Assembly (NCBI RefSeq): GCF_009740395.1
Contig: NZ_WOXT01000004.1
Span: 248,001-312,000 of the forward strand
DNA length: 64,000 nucleotides
Origin: Noviluteimonas gilva
Lineage (GTDB): Bacteria; Pseudomonadota; Gammaproteobacteria; Xanthomonadales; Xanthomonadaceae
Direction: 5' to 3'
Shown: piece by piece, positions 9,267-18,193 of the stretch
How positions within the stretch are numbered: position 1 is the stretch's first letter
Layout of the letters: every line of letters begins with the position of its first letter
Position numbers and translations under genes: made by a program
Notes under the pieces: generated by a model
The model's database searches: none
The model's input: only the letters and a program-made list of their open reading frames with translations
Told to the model about the DNA's origin: nothing

Positions 9267-10880
9267 ATGGACAACAATCGCTGGTGGCGTGGCGCGGTGA
9301 TCTACCAGATCTACCCGCGCAGCTTCCTGGACACGGATGGCGACGGCGTCGGCGACCTCCCCGGCATCCTCGATCGGCTGGATTACGTCGCCAGTCTCGG
9401 CGTCGATGCGATCTGGATCTCGCCTTTCTTCAAATCGCCGATGGCGGACTTCGGTTACGACATCGCCGACTATCGCGCGGTCGATCCACTGTTCGGCACG
9501 CTCGAAGACTTCGACCGCGTGCTGGCCAAGGCGCACGGGCTCGGCCTGCGCGTGATGATCGACCAGGTGCTCAGCCACACCTCGATCGAACACGACTGGT
9601 TCACCGAAAGCCGCGCATCTCGCGACAACCCGAAGCACGATTGGTATGTCTGGGCCGATGCGCAGCCCGATGGCACGCCGCCCAACAACTGGCTGTCGAT
9701 CTTCGGCGGCGTGGCGTGGCGCTGGGAACCGCGCCGCGGCCAGTATTTCCTGCACAACTTCCTCGCCTCGCAGCCCGACCTGAATTTCCACAATCCGGCG
9801 GTGCAGGCGGCGACGCTCGACAACGTGAAGTTCTGGCTCGATCGCGGCGTCGATGGCCTGCGCCTGGACGCGATCAACTCCTGCTTCCACGACACCAAGC
9901 TTCGCGACAACCCGCCCAAACCCGTCGAGCTGCGTTTCGGTCGCGGCTTCAGCGCCGACAATCCGTATGCGTTCCAGTACCACTGGTACAACAACACGCA
10001 GCCGGAGAATCTGCGCTTCCTCGAAGACCTGCGCGCCCTGCTCGATCGCTATCCGGGCGCGACTTCGCTCGGCGAGATCTCCTCGGAAGACTCGCTGGCG
10101 ACGATGGCCGAATACGTCGGTGAGCAGCGCCTGCACATGGGCTACAGCTTCGAGTTGCTCACCGACGATCGCAGCGCGGCGTATATCCGCACGACCGTCG
10201 AAACGCTCGAAGCGAAGATGCCGCACGGCTGGCCGTGCTGGGCGATCTCCAATCACGACGTCGTGCGCGCGGTGTCGCGCTGGGGCAATGGCACCGACGA
10301 TGCCGTGCTCGCAAAGCAACTCGTCGCACTCGTGAGTTCGTTGCGCGGTTCGGTGTGCCTCTATCAGGGCGAAGAACTCGGGCTCACCGAAGCCGAAATC
10401 GGGTTCGACGATCTCCAGGATCCTTACGGCATCGCGTTCTGGCCGAACTTCAAGGGCCGCGATGGTTGCCGCACGCCGATGCCGTGGACCGATGGGCCCA
10501 ACGGCGGATTCAGCGACGAAAAGCCGTGGCTGCCCGTCTCCGATGCGCATCGCGCGATCAGCGTGAAGGCGCAGGACGCGGATGCCGATTCGGTGCTCAA
10601 CGGCGCACGCGCGTTCCTCAAATGGCGTAAACAGCAACCGGCCCTGCTGCACGGGAGCATCGCGTTCCTCGATGCGCCCGAGCCGATCCTGTGCTTCGTG
10701 CGCCGTGACGCGGCGCAGTCCATGCTGGTCGCCTTCAACCTGTCGGATGCGCAAGTCGAATGGACACTCCCCGAGCACGGCGCGGCGTCGCCGATCGAAG
10801 CGCCGGGCACGACCGCCGGTGCGATTCGCGACGGACGCCTGGTGCTGCCGGCGCGCGGCGTGGTGTTCGCCACGTTTTGA
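9267..10880 (+). CDS. GH13 alpha-glucosidase, cytoplasmic
   Basis: Hydrolyses terminal alpha-1,4-linked glucose from imported maltose and maltodextrins in the cytoplasm. The start at ATG 9267 (MDNNRWWRGAVIYQIYP) follows GAGGGAAGG, and the 537-residue length fits the family; upstream in-frame ATGs add an implausible Arg-rich leader. No signal peptide is present. GH13 motifs are DQVLSHTS, then D201 in LRLDA (nucleophile), E270 in LGEIS (acid/base) and D331 in SNHDV. The pullulanase start overlaps its stop by 4 nt. Product glucose could feed directly into the glucokinase and Entner-Doudoroff genes at 21-27 kb. Confidence 0.93.
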   Translation: MDNNRWWRGAVIYQIYPRSFLDTDGDGVGDLPGILDRLDYVASLGVDAIWISPFFKSPMADFGYDIADYRAVDPLFGTLEDFDRVLAKAHGLGLRVMIDQVLSHTSIEHDWFTESRASRDNPKHDWYVWADAQPDGTPPNNWLSIFGGVAWRWEPRRGQYFLHNFLASQPDLNFHNPAVQAATLDNVKFWLDRGVDGLRLDAINSCFHDTKLRDNPPKPVELRFGRGFSADNPYAFQYHWYNNTQPENLRFLEDLRALLDRYPGATSLGEISSEDSLATMAEYVGEQRLHMGYSFELLTDDRSAAYIRTTVETLEAKMPHGWPCWAISNHDVVRAVSRWGNGTDDAVLAKQLVALVSSLRGSVCLYQGEELGLTEAEIGFDDLQDPYGIAFWPNFKGRDGCRTPMPWTDGPNGGFSDEKPWLPVSDAHRAISVKAQDADADSVLNGARAFLKWRKQQPALLHGSIAFLDAPEPILCFVRRDAAQSMLVAFNLSDAQVEWTLPEHGAASPIEAPGTTAGAIRDGRLVLPARGVVFATF

Positions 10881-13861
10881 AGACGCTGGCGGCGCTGTGC
10901 GTCGCGTGTTTCGCCGGGCCGGCATTCGCGGCCTTGCCGACGCGCGCCGATTGCGATGATCCGGCGGCGTTCACGGTGTTGTCGTCGTCGCAGGCGCATG
11001 ACGCGCGCGACGTTCGGACTCCAAAGGCGCTGGATGCGCAATACGGCGATGCGGCCGACGCGCTCGTCCTGGGCGCGACGAAGACGGGCTTCAAACTCTG
11101 GGCACCTACGGCGCGCAACGTGGCGGTCTGCACCTATGCGGGCGCACGCTCGGCTTCGACCTGGCTGCATGCCGCCCAACGCGATGACCGCACGGGTGCG
11201 TGGCATGTCGCCCTGCCCGTCGACGACGGCACGTATTACCTCTATCTCGTCGACGTCTTCGTTCCCGGCACGGGACTCGTCCGCCAGCGCGTGACCGATC
11301 CATACTCCGTCGCGCTCGCGGCGAATGGCACGCGCAGCCTGTATGTCGATCTCGATTCGCCTGCGACGAAACCCAGGGACTGGGACCCGAAGGGGACGCC
11401 CAAGCGCATCGCTGCACCAACCGACCTGGTGATCTACGAACTCCACGTTCGCGACTTCTCGCGCGACGACACCAGCGTCCCCGCCGAGCATCGCGGCAAG
11501 TACCTCGCCTTCACCAACACGCAGTCCAACGGCATGCGCCACCTGCGCGCACTCGCCGACGCCGGCGTCACCGACATCCACCTGCTCCCGGTGTTCGATT
11601 TCGCGACCGTGCCCGAACGCGATTGCGATCCCGCGGGCGACGCCGCGCACGATTGCTTCAACTGGGGCTACGACCCGTTCCACTTCAATGTGCCCGAAGG
11701 CAGTTACGCGAGCGACGCGGATGGGATCGCGCGCATCGTCGAGTTCCGTCGCATGGTGCAGGCGTTGCACAACGCCAACCTGCGCGTGGGCATGGACGTG
11801 GTCTACAACCACACGATGGCCGCGGGCCAGGCGAACTGGTCGGTGCTCGATCGCATCGTGCCGGGCTATTACCACCGTTATAACGACGACGGGACGCTCG
11901 CAACGTCCACGTGTTGCGCGAACACCGCGACCGAACACCGCATGATGGCCAAGCTCATGCGCGATTCGGTCGTGCTGTGGGCGACGCAATACGGCATCGA
12001 TTCCTTCCGCTTCGACCTGATGGGCCATCAGCCGCGCGCGGCGATGGAAGATCTGCAGCGCGCATTGAAGGCCGCAACGGGCCACGACGTCCCGCTGATC
12101 GGCGAAGGCTGGAACTTCGGCGAAGTGGCCGACGGCAAGCGCTTCGTGCAGGCCTCGCAACTGTCGCTGGGTGGTTCGGGCATCGGCACGTTCAGCGATC
12201 GTGCGCGCGATGCCGTGCGCGGTGGTGGCCCGGGCGATCAGATGCCGGCGCTCGTCGATGCGAAGGGCTGGATCAACGGCGGTGCGAACGACGCCAGCGC
12301 GAACATGGTGCGCGTGGGCCTCGCAGGCACGCTGCGCGATTACAGGCTCGACGGGCGTCCCCTGTCGTCGATCGACTACAACGGCCAACCCGCCGGTTAC
12401 GCGACCCAGCCTGGTGAAGTCGTCAACTACGTCGAGAACCACGACAACCAGACGCTGTACGACATCAACCAGCTGAAACTGCCGAAGGACACGCCGCCCG
12501 ACGAGCGGGCGCGCGTGCAACTGCTCGCGACGGCGACCACGGCCTTCAGCCAGGGCATCGCCTACTTCCACGCCGGCATCGATGTGCTGCGTTCGAAATC
12601 GCTGGACGGCAACAGCTTCGATTCGGGCGACACGGTCAATCGGCTCGACTGGTCGTATCGCGACAACGGGGGCGGCGCGCGGCCGGAGGACATCGCGTTC
12701 ATGCGCGATGCGTTCCGCGATCTGCTGCGCATCCGCGCGAGTTCGACCCTGTTCCGCCTGCGCACGCGCGATGACGTGATGGCGCGACTGACGCTGCCGC
12801 AAACGGGTTCGCCCGATCTGATCGTCGGTCGTCTCGACGGAAAGGGATTGGAAGGCGCGCGTTTCCCGGCCGTGCAGTATTTCCTCAACGCATCGACGCA
12901 AGTGCGCAGCGTCAGCCTGCCCGCATCTCGCGGCGAACCGTGGATCCTGCACCCCGTGCATCTGTCGCCGACCGCGGCGGACCTGCGCGCACGCGAGGCG
13001 CGTTTCGATCGCGAAACGGGCCGCTTCACGATTCCCCCGCGCACCGCCGTCGTCTTCGTGCAACCCGAAAGCACGGTGCTGCCCGATCTACTGACGTTCC
13101 GCTTGCCCGCGCATCTGTCGGAGGACGAGGACATCACCGTCGACGTGCAATTGCCCGCAGGTTATGACGCACGCAGGCGCTACCCCGTCCTGTACTTAGA
13201 CGACGGCCAGGACTTCGCCGACGTCCACGTGCGCGAGACGATGGAAAAGATGCATGGCGAGCTCGTCCCCTTCATCGTCGTGGCGATCCACATGCCGCGC
13301 GATCGCATGGCGGGCTACGGGCTCTCGGATCGTGCCGCGGGGCGCAGTGTCGTCGCGCCGACGAAGTACGGCGACGTGGGCACCAATGCGCATGCGTATT
13401 CGGAATGGGTCGTCGGCACGCTCGTGCCCTATGTCGATGCGCACTGGCCCACGCAGGCGAATGCGAACGGCCGCACGATCCTTGGATGGTCGCTGGGCGG
13501 CATCAACGCCTTCTCGCTCGGCTGGAATTACCCGGAAGTCTTCGGGCGCATCGGTGCCTTCTCACCCTCGTTCTGGCTGTCGAACGACAACAAGGGCGGG
13601 ATCGCGCAGGCGCTCGTCGCCACTTCGCCCGCCAAGCAGGGCCTGCGGGCGTACTTCGCGGCGGGAACGAAGGAAGAAGAGAGCGATCGCGACAAGAACG
13701 GCGTCATCGACGTGATCGATGATGCGAAGGACGTGGCGGAGCTATTGCGCACGCATGGCGGCAACGAAGCCGTCGTCGTCGAGCTGGAAGGTGGAATCCA
13801 CCGGCAGACCTCCTGGGCGGAGATGCTGCCGGGGTTCCTGCGATGGGCGTTTCCGAAGTAG
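10877..13861 (+). CDS. Exported type I pullulanase fused to a C-terminal esterase domain
   Basis: Predicted debranching enzyme (alpha-1,6 bonds of pullulan and limit dextrins). The best start is TTG 10877, nested in the TGA of the upstream gene (TTGA); it opens a signal peptide ending PAFA. Upstream in-frame ATGs give only antisense-like sequence. The 994-residue product has an N-terminal CBM48-like region (about 50-150), the pullulanase hallmark NWGYDP, and catalytic D380 (FRFD), E410 (GEGWN) and D523 (ENHDN). From about 735 it continues into an alpha/beta-hydrolase esterase with nucleophile S872 in GWSLGG and a likely catalytic His in GGIHRQT. The fusion is continuous, with no stop between the parts. 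What the esterase acts on is unknown. Confidence 0.88.
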   Translation: MKTLAALCVACFAGPAFAALPTRADCDDPAAFTVLSSSQAHDARDVRTPKALDAQYGDAADALVLGATKTGFKLWAPTARNVAVCTYAGARSASTWLHAAQRDDRTGAWHVALPVDDGTYYLYLVDVFVPGTGLVRQRVTDPYSVALAANGTRSLYVDLDSPATKPRDWDPKGTPKRIAAPTDLVIYELHVRDFSRDDTSVPAEHRGKYLAFTNTQSNGMRHLRALADAGVTDIHLLPVFDFATVPERDCDPAGDAAHDCFNWGYDPFHFNVPEGSYASDADGIARIVEFRRMVQALHNANLRVGMDVVYNHTMAAGQANWSVLDRIVPGYYHRYNDDGTLATSTCCANTATEHRMMAKLMRDSVVLWATQYGIDSFRFDLMGHQPRAAMEDLQRALKAATGHDVPLIGEGWNFGEVADGKRFVQASQLSLGGSGIGTFSDRARDAVRGGGPGDQMPALVDAKGWINGGANDASANMVRVGLAGTLRDYRLDGRPLSSIDYNGQPAGYATQPGEVVNYVENHDNQTLYDINQLKLPKDTPPDERARVQLLATATTAFSQGIAYFHAGIDVLRSKSLDGNSFDSGDTVNRLDWSYRDNGGGARPEDIAFMRDAFRDLLRIRASSTLFRLRTRDDVMARLTLPQTGSPDLIVGRLDGKGLEGARFPAVQYFLNASTQVRSVSLPASRGEPWILHPVHLSPTAADLRAREARFDRETGRFTIPPRTAVVFVQPESTVLPDLLTFRLPAHLSEDEDITVDVQLPAGYDARRRYPVLYLDDGQDFADVHVRETMEKMHGELVPFIVVAIHMPRDRMAGYGLSDRAAGRSVVAPTKYGDVGTNAHAYSEWVVGTLVPYVDAHWPTQANANGRTILGWSLGGINAFSLGWNYPEVFGRIGAFSPSFWLSNDNKGGIAQALVATSPAKQGLRAYFAAGTKEEESDRDKNGVIDVIDDAKDVAELLRTHGGNEAVVVELEGGIHRQTSWAEMLPGFLRWAFPK

Positions 13862-13887
13862 CGCCACCCGACGCAACCCCTCCCCGG

Positions 13888-13913
13888 CCCTCCCCTGCCT
13901 TCGCAGGGGAGGG
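13888..13913. terminator. Convergent hairpin without U-tract
   Basis: A perfect 11-bp stem (CCCTCCCCTGC/GCAGGGGAGGG) with a CTTC loop lies between the convergent pullulanase and sugar-porter genes. Neither strand has a following T-run, so it may be a weak bidirectional terminator, a 3' stabiliser or a dispersed intergenic repeat. Confidence 0.45.
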
Positions 13914-13924
13914 AGAAGGATCGA

Positions 13925-15340
13925 TCAGCCCGTCATCTGCTCCAGTTCCATGCCCTTGGTCTCGCGCACTGCGCGATACACGAAGATGTACGACAGCACC
14001 GCGAACGCCGCATACAGGCCGTAAGCGAATGCGAGGCCGATTTCCGCCAGGCCCGGGAAGGTCGCGGTGATCACGAAGTTCGCCAGCCACTGCGCGGACG
14101 CCGCAACGGCGAGTGCGATCGCGCGGATGCGATTCGGGAACATCTCGCCCAGCAGCACCCACACCATCGGACCCCAGCTCAAACCGAAGCACACGACGTA
14201 CAGGTTCGCCGACACCAGCGCGACCATGTTCCAGGGCGCGGGCAACGACAAACCATCCGCCGTCGTCACCGCATTGGCGAAGCACACCGCCATCGCGCCG
14301 AGCGTCACCGCCATGCCCGCCGAACCGACGAGCAGCAAGGGTTTGCGCCCCACCTTGTCGACCAGCGCGATCGCCACCAGCGTGACCAGCACGTTGACGA
14401 TGGAGGTGGCCACCGTGATCGAGAACGCATCGGACTCGCTGAAGCCGACCGAATGCCACAGCGTCGCCGAGTAATAGAAGATCACGTTGATGCCGACGAA
14501 CTGCTGGAACACCGACAGCAGGATGCCCACCCACACGATCGGCAGCAGGCCCATGCGCGGGCCGCGCAGGTCCGACAGGCGCGGCACGTATTCCAGGCGC
14601 AGGCTGTTGCGGATGTCGGCGACCTTGGCGTCGAGCGCGCTGTCGCTTTTCATGTCGAGCACGTCGCGCAGCACTTGCTTGGCCTGTTCCAGGCGGCCCT
14701 TCGCGACGAGATGGCGCGGGGATTCGGGCACGCCGAAGACGAGCGCGCCGTAGATCAGCGCCGGCACGACCGCGACGAGGAACATCCAGCGCCACGCATC
14801 CATCCCCAGCCACAAGGGCTGCGCCGCGCCGCCCGCGGTATTGGCGAGCCAGGCATCGGCGAGCAACGAGGCGAAGATGCCGAGCACGATGGCGAGCTGC
14901 TGCATCGACCCGAGCCGGCCGCGCACGTGCGCCGGCGAGATCTCGGCGATGTAGGTCGGCGCGATGACCGACGCGACACCCACGCCGATGCCGCCCACGA
15001 TGCGCCACAGGATCAGGTCCCACACCCCGAACGCGAGCCCCGCGCCGAGCGCGCTGACGGCGAGGAACGCCGCCGCCACGCGCATCGTGTGCACGCGACC
15101 GAAGCGATCGGCCAGCGGCCCTGCGTACCACGCGCCGAGCGCGGAGCCGAGCAACGCGCACGACACGGCGAAGCCCGTGAACGTGGCACTGAGGCCGAAC
15201 TCACCGCGGATCGCATCGACCGCGCCGTTGATCACGGCGGTGTCGTAGCCGAACAGGAACCCGCCCAGTGCGGCGCAGGCGGAGATCAACAACACGCGCA
15301 AGGTGGCGTGCTGTTCGACCGCAGGTGCTGCTGTACTCAT
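13925..15340 (-). CDS. MFS sugar porter (glucose/xylose:H+ symporter type)
   Basis: Inner-membrane sugar:proton symporter of the major facilitator sugar-porter family (XylE/GlcP type). The 471-residue product has twelve predicted helices and the family signatures: DRFGR in the loop after TM2, PESPR before the central loop, the FQQFVGINVIFYY stretch in TM7 and DKVGRKPLL in the later loop. It is 24 bp downstream of the GH13 amylase on the same strand, and its start follows a GGAAGAGCGAG ribosome binding site. In this context it most likely imports glucose released outside by the exported amylases, complementing the SLC45-like maltose carrier at 5440. Glucose as substrate is inferred. Confidence 0.88.
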   Translation of the reverse strand: MSTAAPAVEQHATLRVLLISACAALGGFLFGYDTAVINGAVDAIRGEFGLSATFTGFAVSCALLGSALGAWYAGPLADRFGRVHTMRVAAAFLAVSALGAGLAFGVWDLILWRIVGGIGVGVASVIAPTYIAEISPAHVRGRLGSMQQLAIVLGIFASLLADAWLANTAGGAAQPLWLGMDAWRWMFLVAVVPALIYGALVFGVPESPRHLVAKGRLEQAKQVLRDVLDMKSDSALDAKVADIRNSLRLEYVPRLSDLRGPRMGLLPIVWVGILLSVFQQFVGINVIFYYSATLWHSVGFSESDAFSITVATSIVNVLVTLVAIALVDKVGRKPLLLVGSAGMAVTLGAMAVCFANAVTTADGLSLPAPWNMVALVSANLYVVCFGLSWGPMVWVLLGEMFPNRIRAIALAVAASAQWLANFVITATFPGLAEIGLAFAYGLYAAFAVLSYIFVYRAVRETKGMELEQMTG

Positions 15341-15364
15341 CTCGCTCTTCCCCCAAGTGTGTGC

Positions 15365-18022
15365 TTACGGAATCTTCAACGGTCCGACGACGTCGAGCAC
15401 GCGCGCATCGCGCGCCCCATCGCCACCACCGAATGCATGCGGCCCGGCCTGCGGCGCGAGCGCGCGCCAGCCGCCATCGTAGTCCCAGGTGGTCACGTAC
15501 ACGCGCGCGTTGTCCAGTTCTTTCGCGAACAGGAGCGCGGTGGCCGGCAAAATGAACGTGATCGTGCGGTCCTTCGCGTCCACGCGCATGCGCGCGGCCG
15601 GTACGATCGGCTTGCCTTCCGCGGTCGCGGAGGCGCCTTCGGCGGAGAACACCGCGTTCGTCCATCCGTTCGCGCGCAGGCGCACGTCCCATTGCATGTC
15701 GTCGGGCAACTCGGCGTTCTGTTGCGGCATCACCGTCGCGCCGTTCTTCTGTTTCGGCAGGTCGATGTAGATCGAGAAGGCGACATGGTCGAAGCCGTTC
15801 GGCGGATTCCACGCGGTGGAGATCGAACGCATGCGGAGCACGATCTTCAGCGCGCCGCCCGATGTGGACAGCGCGACGTGTTCGATGTCGCCGGGGTGCG
15901 TCGCGTAGCCCGGATCGGTGGGATAGGTGTAGCGGCCATTCGGGCCGTTGTCGTCGCCCTGCGGATCGTCGACGAAGACGTCCAGCTTCCACGGCCGCGC
16001 GACCTTGAAGGTGCGGCGTTCGCTGGCGTTCTTCGACGCGCTCTCGTACACGACGACCGAATGCTCGACTTCGGGGTCGATCATGCGGGTCGTATCGATC
16101 TTCGCTTCCCAGCGGCCGTCCTTCGGCCTGACGACGCGGCCGTGGATGGCGTCGTCGTCGATCACCAGGCGCACGGGCTCGGCGCCGACGGCCGTGCCGC
16201 TGACGTAGAAGTCCTCGGTGAAGATCGATTGCGGCAAGGCATCGATCGTCGGCGGGCGCAACCGGAACTCGTCCTTCGCCCATTCACCCAGCGATTTCCA
16301 CACCACGCCCGCACGCGGTGGCAGGAGTGCGGTCGCGCGGCCCTTGTCGTCGACGGCGATCGACGGGATGCCCGCGTCGATGGCGAACACGGTGGACAGC
16401 GTCGTATCGGGCGGCGCGCCGGTCTCGAGGTTGTCGAGCAACACGCTGTTGTTGGAGGTGTTGATCGCGACGATGGCGATCGACCCGTCCTCGCCCTGCA
16501 TGCGCCAGACGATGGGACCCGGCCCGACACGGTTCTCGCGCAACACCGTCGGCGTGCCGCGCGAGAAGAGCTTGTCGCCGCGGCGCACGGCGATCAGGCG
16601 CTGCAGGTACTGGTACATCGGCGCGGCTTTGTCGAAGTGATCGCGCCCGCCCGAACGGTAGCCACCCGCGAACATCGACCCGCGCATGTCGGTGAAGCCC
16701 TGCTCGGTGCCCTGCCAGATCACGGGGATGCCGGGCAGCGTCATCATCATCATCAACGCCTGCTTCAGGCCCGTTTCGTCGCCCTGGGCGAGGAAGCGGT
16801 CGACGTCGTGGTTGTCGACGAAGGTCGGCATGCGCCAGGGATCGGCATGCACCTGCATGCGGCGGCGAATGCGATCGCCGAGTTGCGCGGTCGGTGCGCC
16901 GCGCGCGAAGACGTCCAGCGCGGTGCCGTACAGCGGGAAGTCGATCATGCCCGGCAACACGCGCGTGCCGTCGGGCATGCGCATGTACGCGTCGATGCGG
17001 CGCGCCTGCGTGTCGTCGAAGGGTTTGTCGAGTGCGAAGCCTTCGCCGAAGACGTGGAATTCCTTGCGGCCTGTTTCTTTCGCCACGCGCACGATGCCCG
17101 GCGCTTCCGGATCGTCGGCGTGCAGGAAATCGAGGAAGTACGCAGGCGGCACGTAGAAGGCGGTGTCGACGCGGAAGCCATCGACGCCCACGTCGCGGAT
17201 CCACTGCCCGTAGCTCGCACGCAGCGCGCGGCGCGCCTCGGGCGATTCGGTGTCGATGTCGTCCAGGCCGGCGAGTTGCCACGTCAGGCGTTGCGTGTCG
17301 TCGGCGAAATCGCGGATGTCGGGCGTCCAGTGATACACCGCCTGTTGGAGCTGCCCCTGCCCACGTTGCGCCGGGTCGCGTGGATCGTTGCGGTCGAACG
17401 GCGCTTGCGTCGGCGCGCCCTGCCCCTGCGTGTCGCGGATGAAGCTCAGGCCGCGCGCCGGATCGCTTGCGTCGGGCAAGGCGTCGTACTTGAAGAAATC
17501 CGCGGTGTGGTTCACCACGATGTCCTGCACGAGCACCATCTGCTCGCCATGCAGCGCGCGCGCGAGCGCCTGGTAGTCGGCGAGCGTGCCGAAGTGCGCG
17601 TCGACCTTCGAGAAATCCGTCGCCCAGTAACCGTGGTAACCGCCGTAATGCGAGCGCGGGTTCCACCATTGGTTGGCGACCGGCGGCGTGATCCACACGC
17701 CCGTGACGCCGAGGGCCTTGATGTAGGGGATGCGCTCGCGCACGCCGCGCAGGTCGCCGCCGCTCCACTTCGCGCCGTCGGTCGGATCGAACTCGCCGGC
17801 GTGCTGGTCGTCGTTGGCGCGATCGCCGTTGGCGAAGCGATCGATCATCAGGAAGTACAGGATCTGGTCGCGCCAGTCGGGCGACGGCATGTGCTGCGGG
17901 CCCTCCGCCGGCGACGCCGCCCAGGCCATGCCCGCGCATGCGAGCGCGCACGCGAGCCACGTCCGGGCCCAGGCTTGGGCTCGAAACTGCGCGGTGCGAG
18001 GCGAGCGTGGACCTGAATGCAT
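15365..18022 (-). CDS. Exported GH13 alpha-amylase with glucodextranase-like C-terminal domain
   Basis: Secreted family 13 amylase predicted to attack starch or maltodextrins. The ATG at 18022 (MHSGPRSPR) gives 885 residues with a signal peptide ending GMAWA; an alternative ATG at 18069 would lengthen it by 16 residues. The catalytic set is D286 in FRVDT, E327 in FGEGF and D406 in DNHDV. After the barrel a linker leads to a C-terminal domain (about 690-885) resembling the C-terminal module of glucodextranases, with WDVRL and repeated aromatic beta strands. It heads a two-gene operon with the sugar porter and is divergent from the TonB receptor across the operator at 18109. A run of four consecutive Met codons precedes TLPGIP. 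Confidence 0.88.
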   Translation of the reverse strand: MHSGPRSPRTAQFRAQAWARTWLACALACAGMAWAASPAEGPQHMPSPDWRDQILYFLMIDRFANGDRANDDQHAGEFDPTDGAKWSGGDLRGVRERIPYIKALGVTGVWITPPVANQWWNPRSHYGGYHGYWATDFSKVDAHFGTLADYQALARALHGEQMVLVQDIVVNHTADFFKYDALPDASDPARGLSFIRDTQGQGAPTQAPFDRNDPRDPAQRGQGQLQQAVYHWTPDIRDFADDTQRLTWQLAGLDDIDTESPEARRALRASYGQWIRDVGVDGFRVDTAFYVPPAYFLDFLHADDPEAPGIVRVAKETGRKEFHVFGEGFALDKPFDDTQARRIDAYMRMPDGTRVLPGMIDFPLYGTALDVFARGAPTAQLGDRIRRRMQVHADPWRMPTFVDNHDVDRFLAQGDETGLKQALMMMMTLPGIPVIWQGTEQGFTDMRGSMFAGGYRSGGRDHFDKAAPMYQYLQRLIAVRRGDKLFSRGTPTVLRENRVGPGPIVWRMQGEDGSIAIVAINTSNNSVLLDNLETGAPPDTTLSTVFAIDAGIPSIAVDDKGRATALLPPRAGVVWKSLGEWAKDEFRLRPPTIDALPQSIFTEDFYVSGTAVGAEPVRLVIDDDAIHGRVVRPKDGRWEAKIDTTRMIDPEVEHSVVVYESASKNASERRTFKVARPWKLDVFVDDPQGDDNGPNGRYTYPTDPGYATHPGDIEHVALSTSGGALKIVLRMRSISTAWNPPNGFDHVAFSIYIDLPKQKNGATVMPQQNAELPDDMQWDVRLRANGWTNAVFSAEGASATAEGKPIVPAARMRVDAKDRTITFILPATALLFAKELDNARVYVTTWDYDGGWRALAPQAGPHAFGGGDGARDARVLDVVGPLKIP

Positions 18023-18108
18023 GAGATGGGCGGTTGGGCGTGCAGGCGTGGTCCGGACTATTCCACGCATCGACAGGGCGGCGTGGATGCGCCGACAAGC
18101 GGCTGTAA

Positions 18109-18122
18109 TGAATACGTATGCA
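18109..18122. promoter_or_regulatory. LacI-type operator palindrome, copy 2
   Basis: TGAATACGTATGCA matches TGAATACGTATTCA at 13 of 14 positions. It sits in the 171-bp gap between the divergent GH13 amylase (start 18022) and TonB receptor (start 18194), 72 bp before the receptor ATG. Confidence 0.7.
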
Positions 18123-18193
18123 GAAAACGTCGGCGGCCCCGGCCCTGCGCCTACCATCCGTCACGGGGAATACATCCTTTTGGAGGGGACCAA

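Noticed and set aside
10760-10876. Upstream ATG start for the pullulanase
   Set aside because: The added 39 residues overlap the alpha-glucosidase gene, are Arg-rich, and would bury the signal peptide that begins at the TTG at 10877.
13888-13913. Hairpin between pullulanase and sugar porter as a full Rho-independent terminator
   Set aside because: The stem is perfect but neither strand has a U-tract, so it is listed only as a convergent hairpin with moderate confidence.
16741-16756. CAT repeat (four consecutive Met codons on the minus strand) as a phase-variable microsatellite
   Set aside because: Only four triplet units, in frame; slippage would add or remove Met and not switch the gene off.
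14453-18016. Very long open frame (1187 codons) on the + strand, and similar long frames opposite rnr, zwf, glk and the TonB receptors
   Set aside because: These are antisense to well-supported genes. High GC at third positions removes stop codons from the opposite frames; the translations are Arg/Ala/His-rich with no domain.
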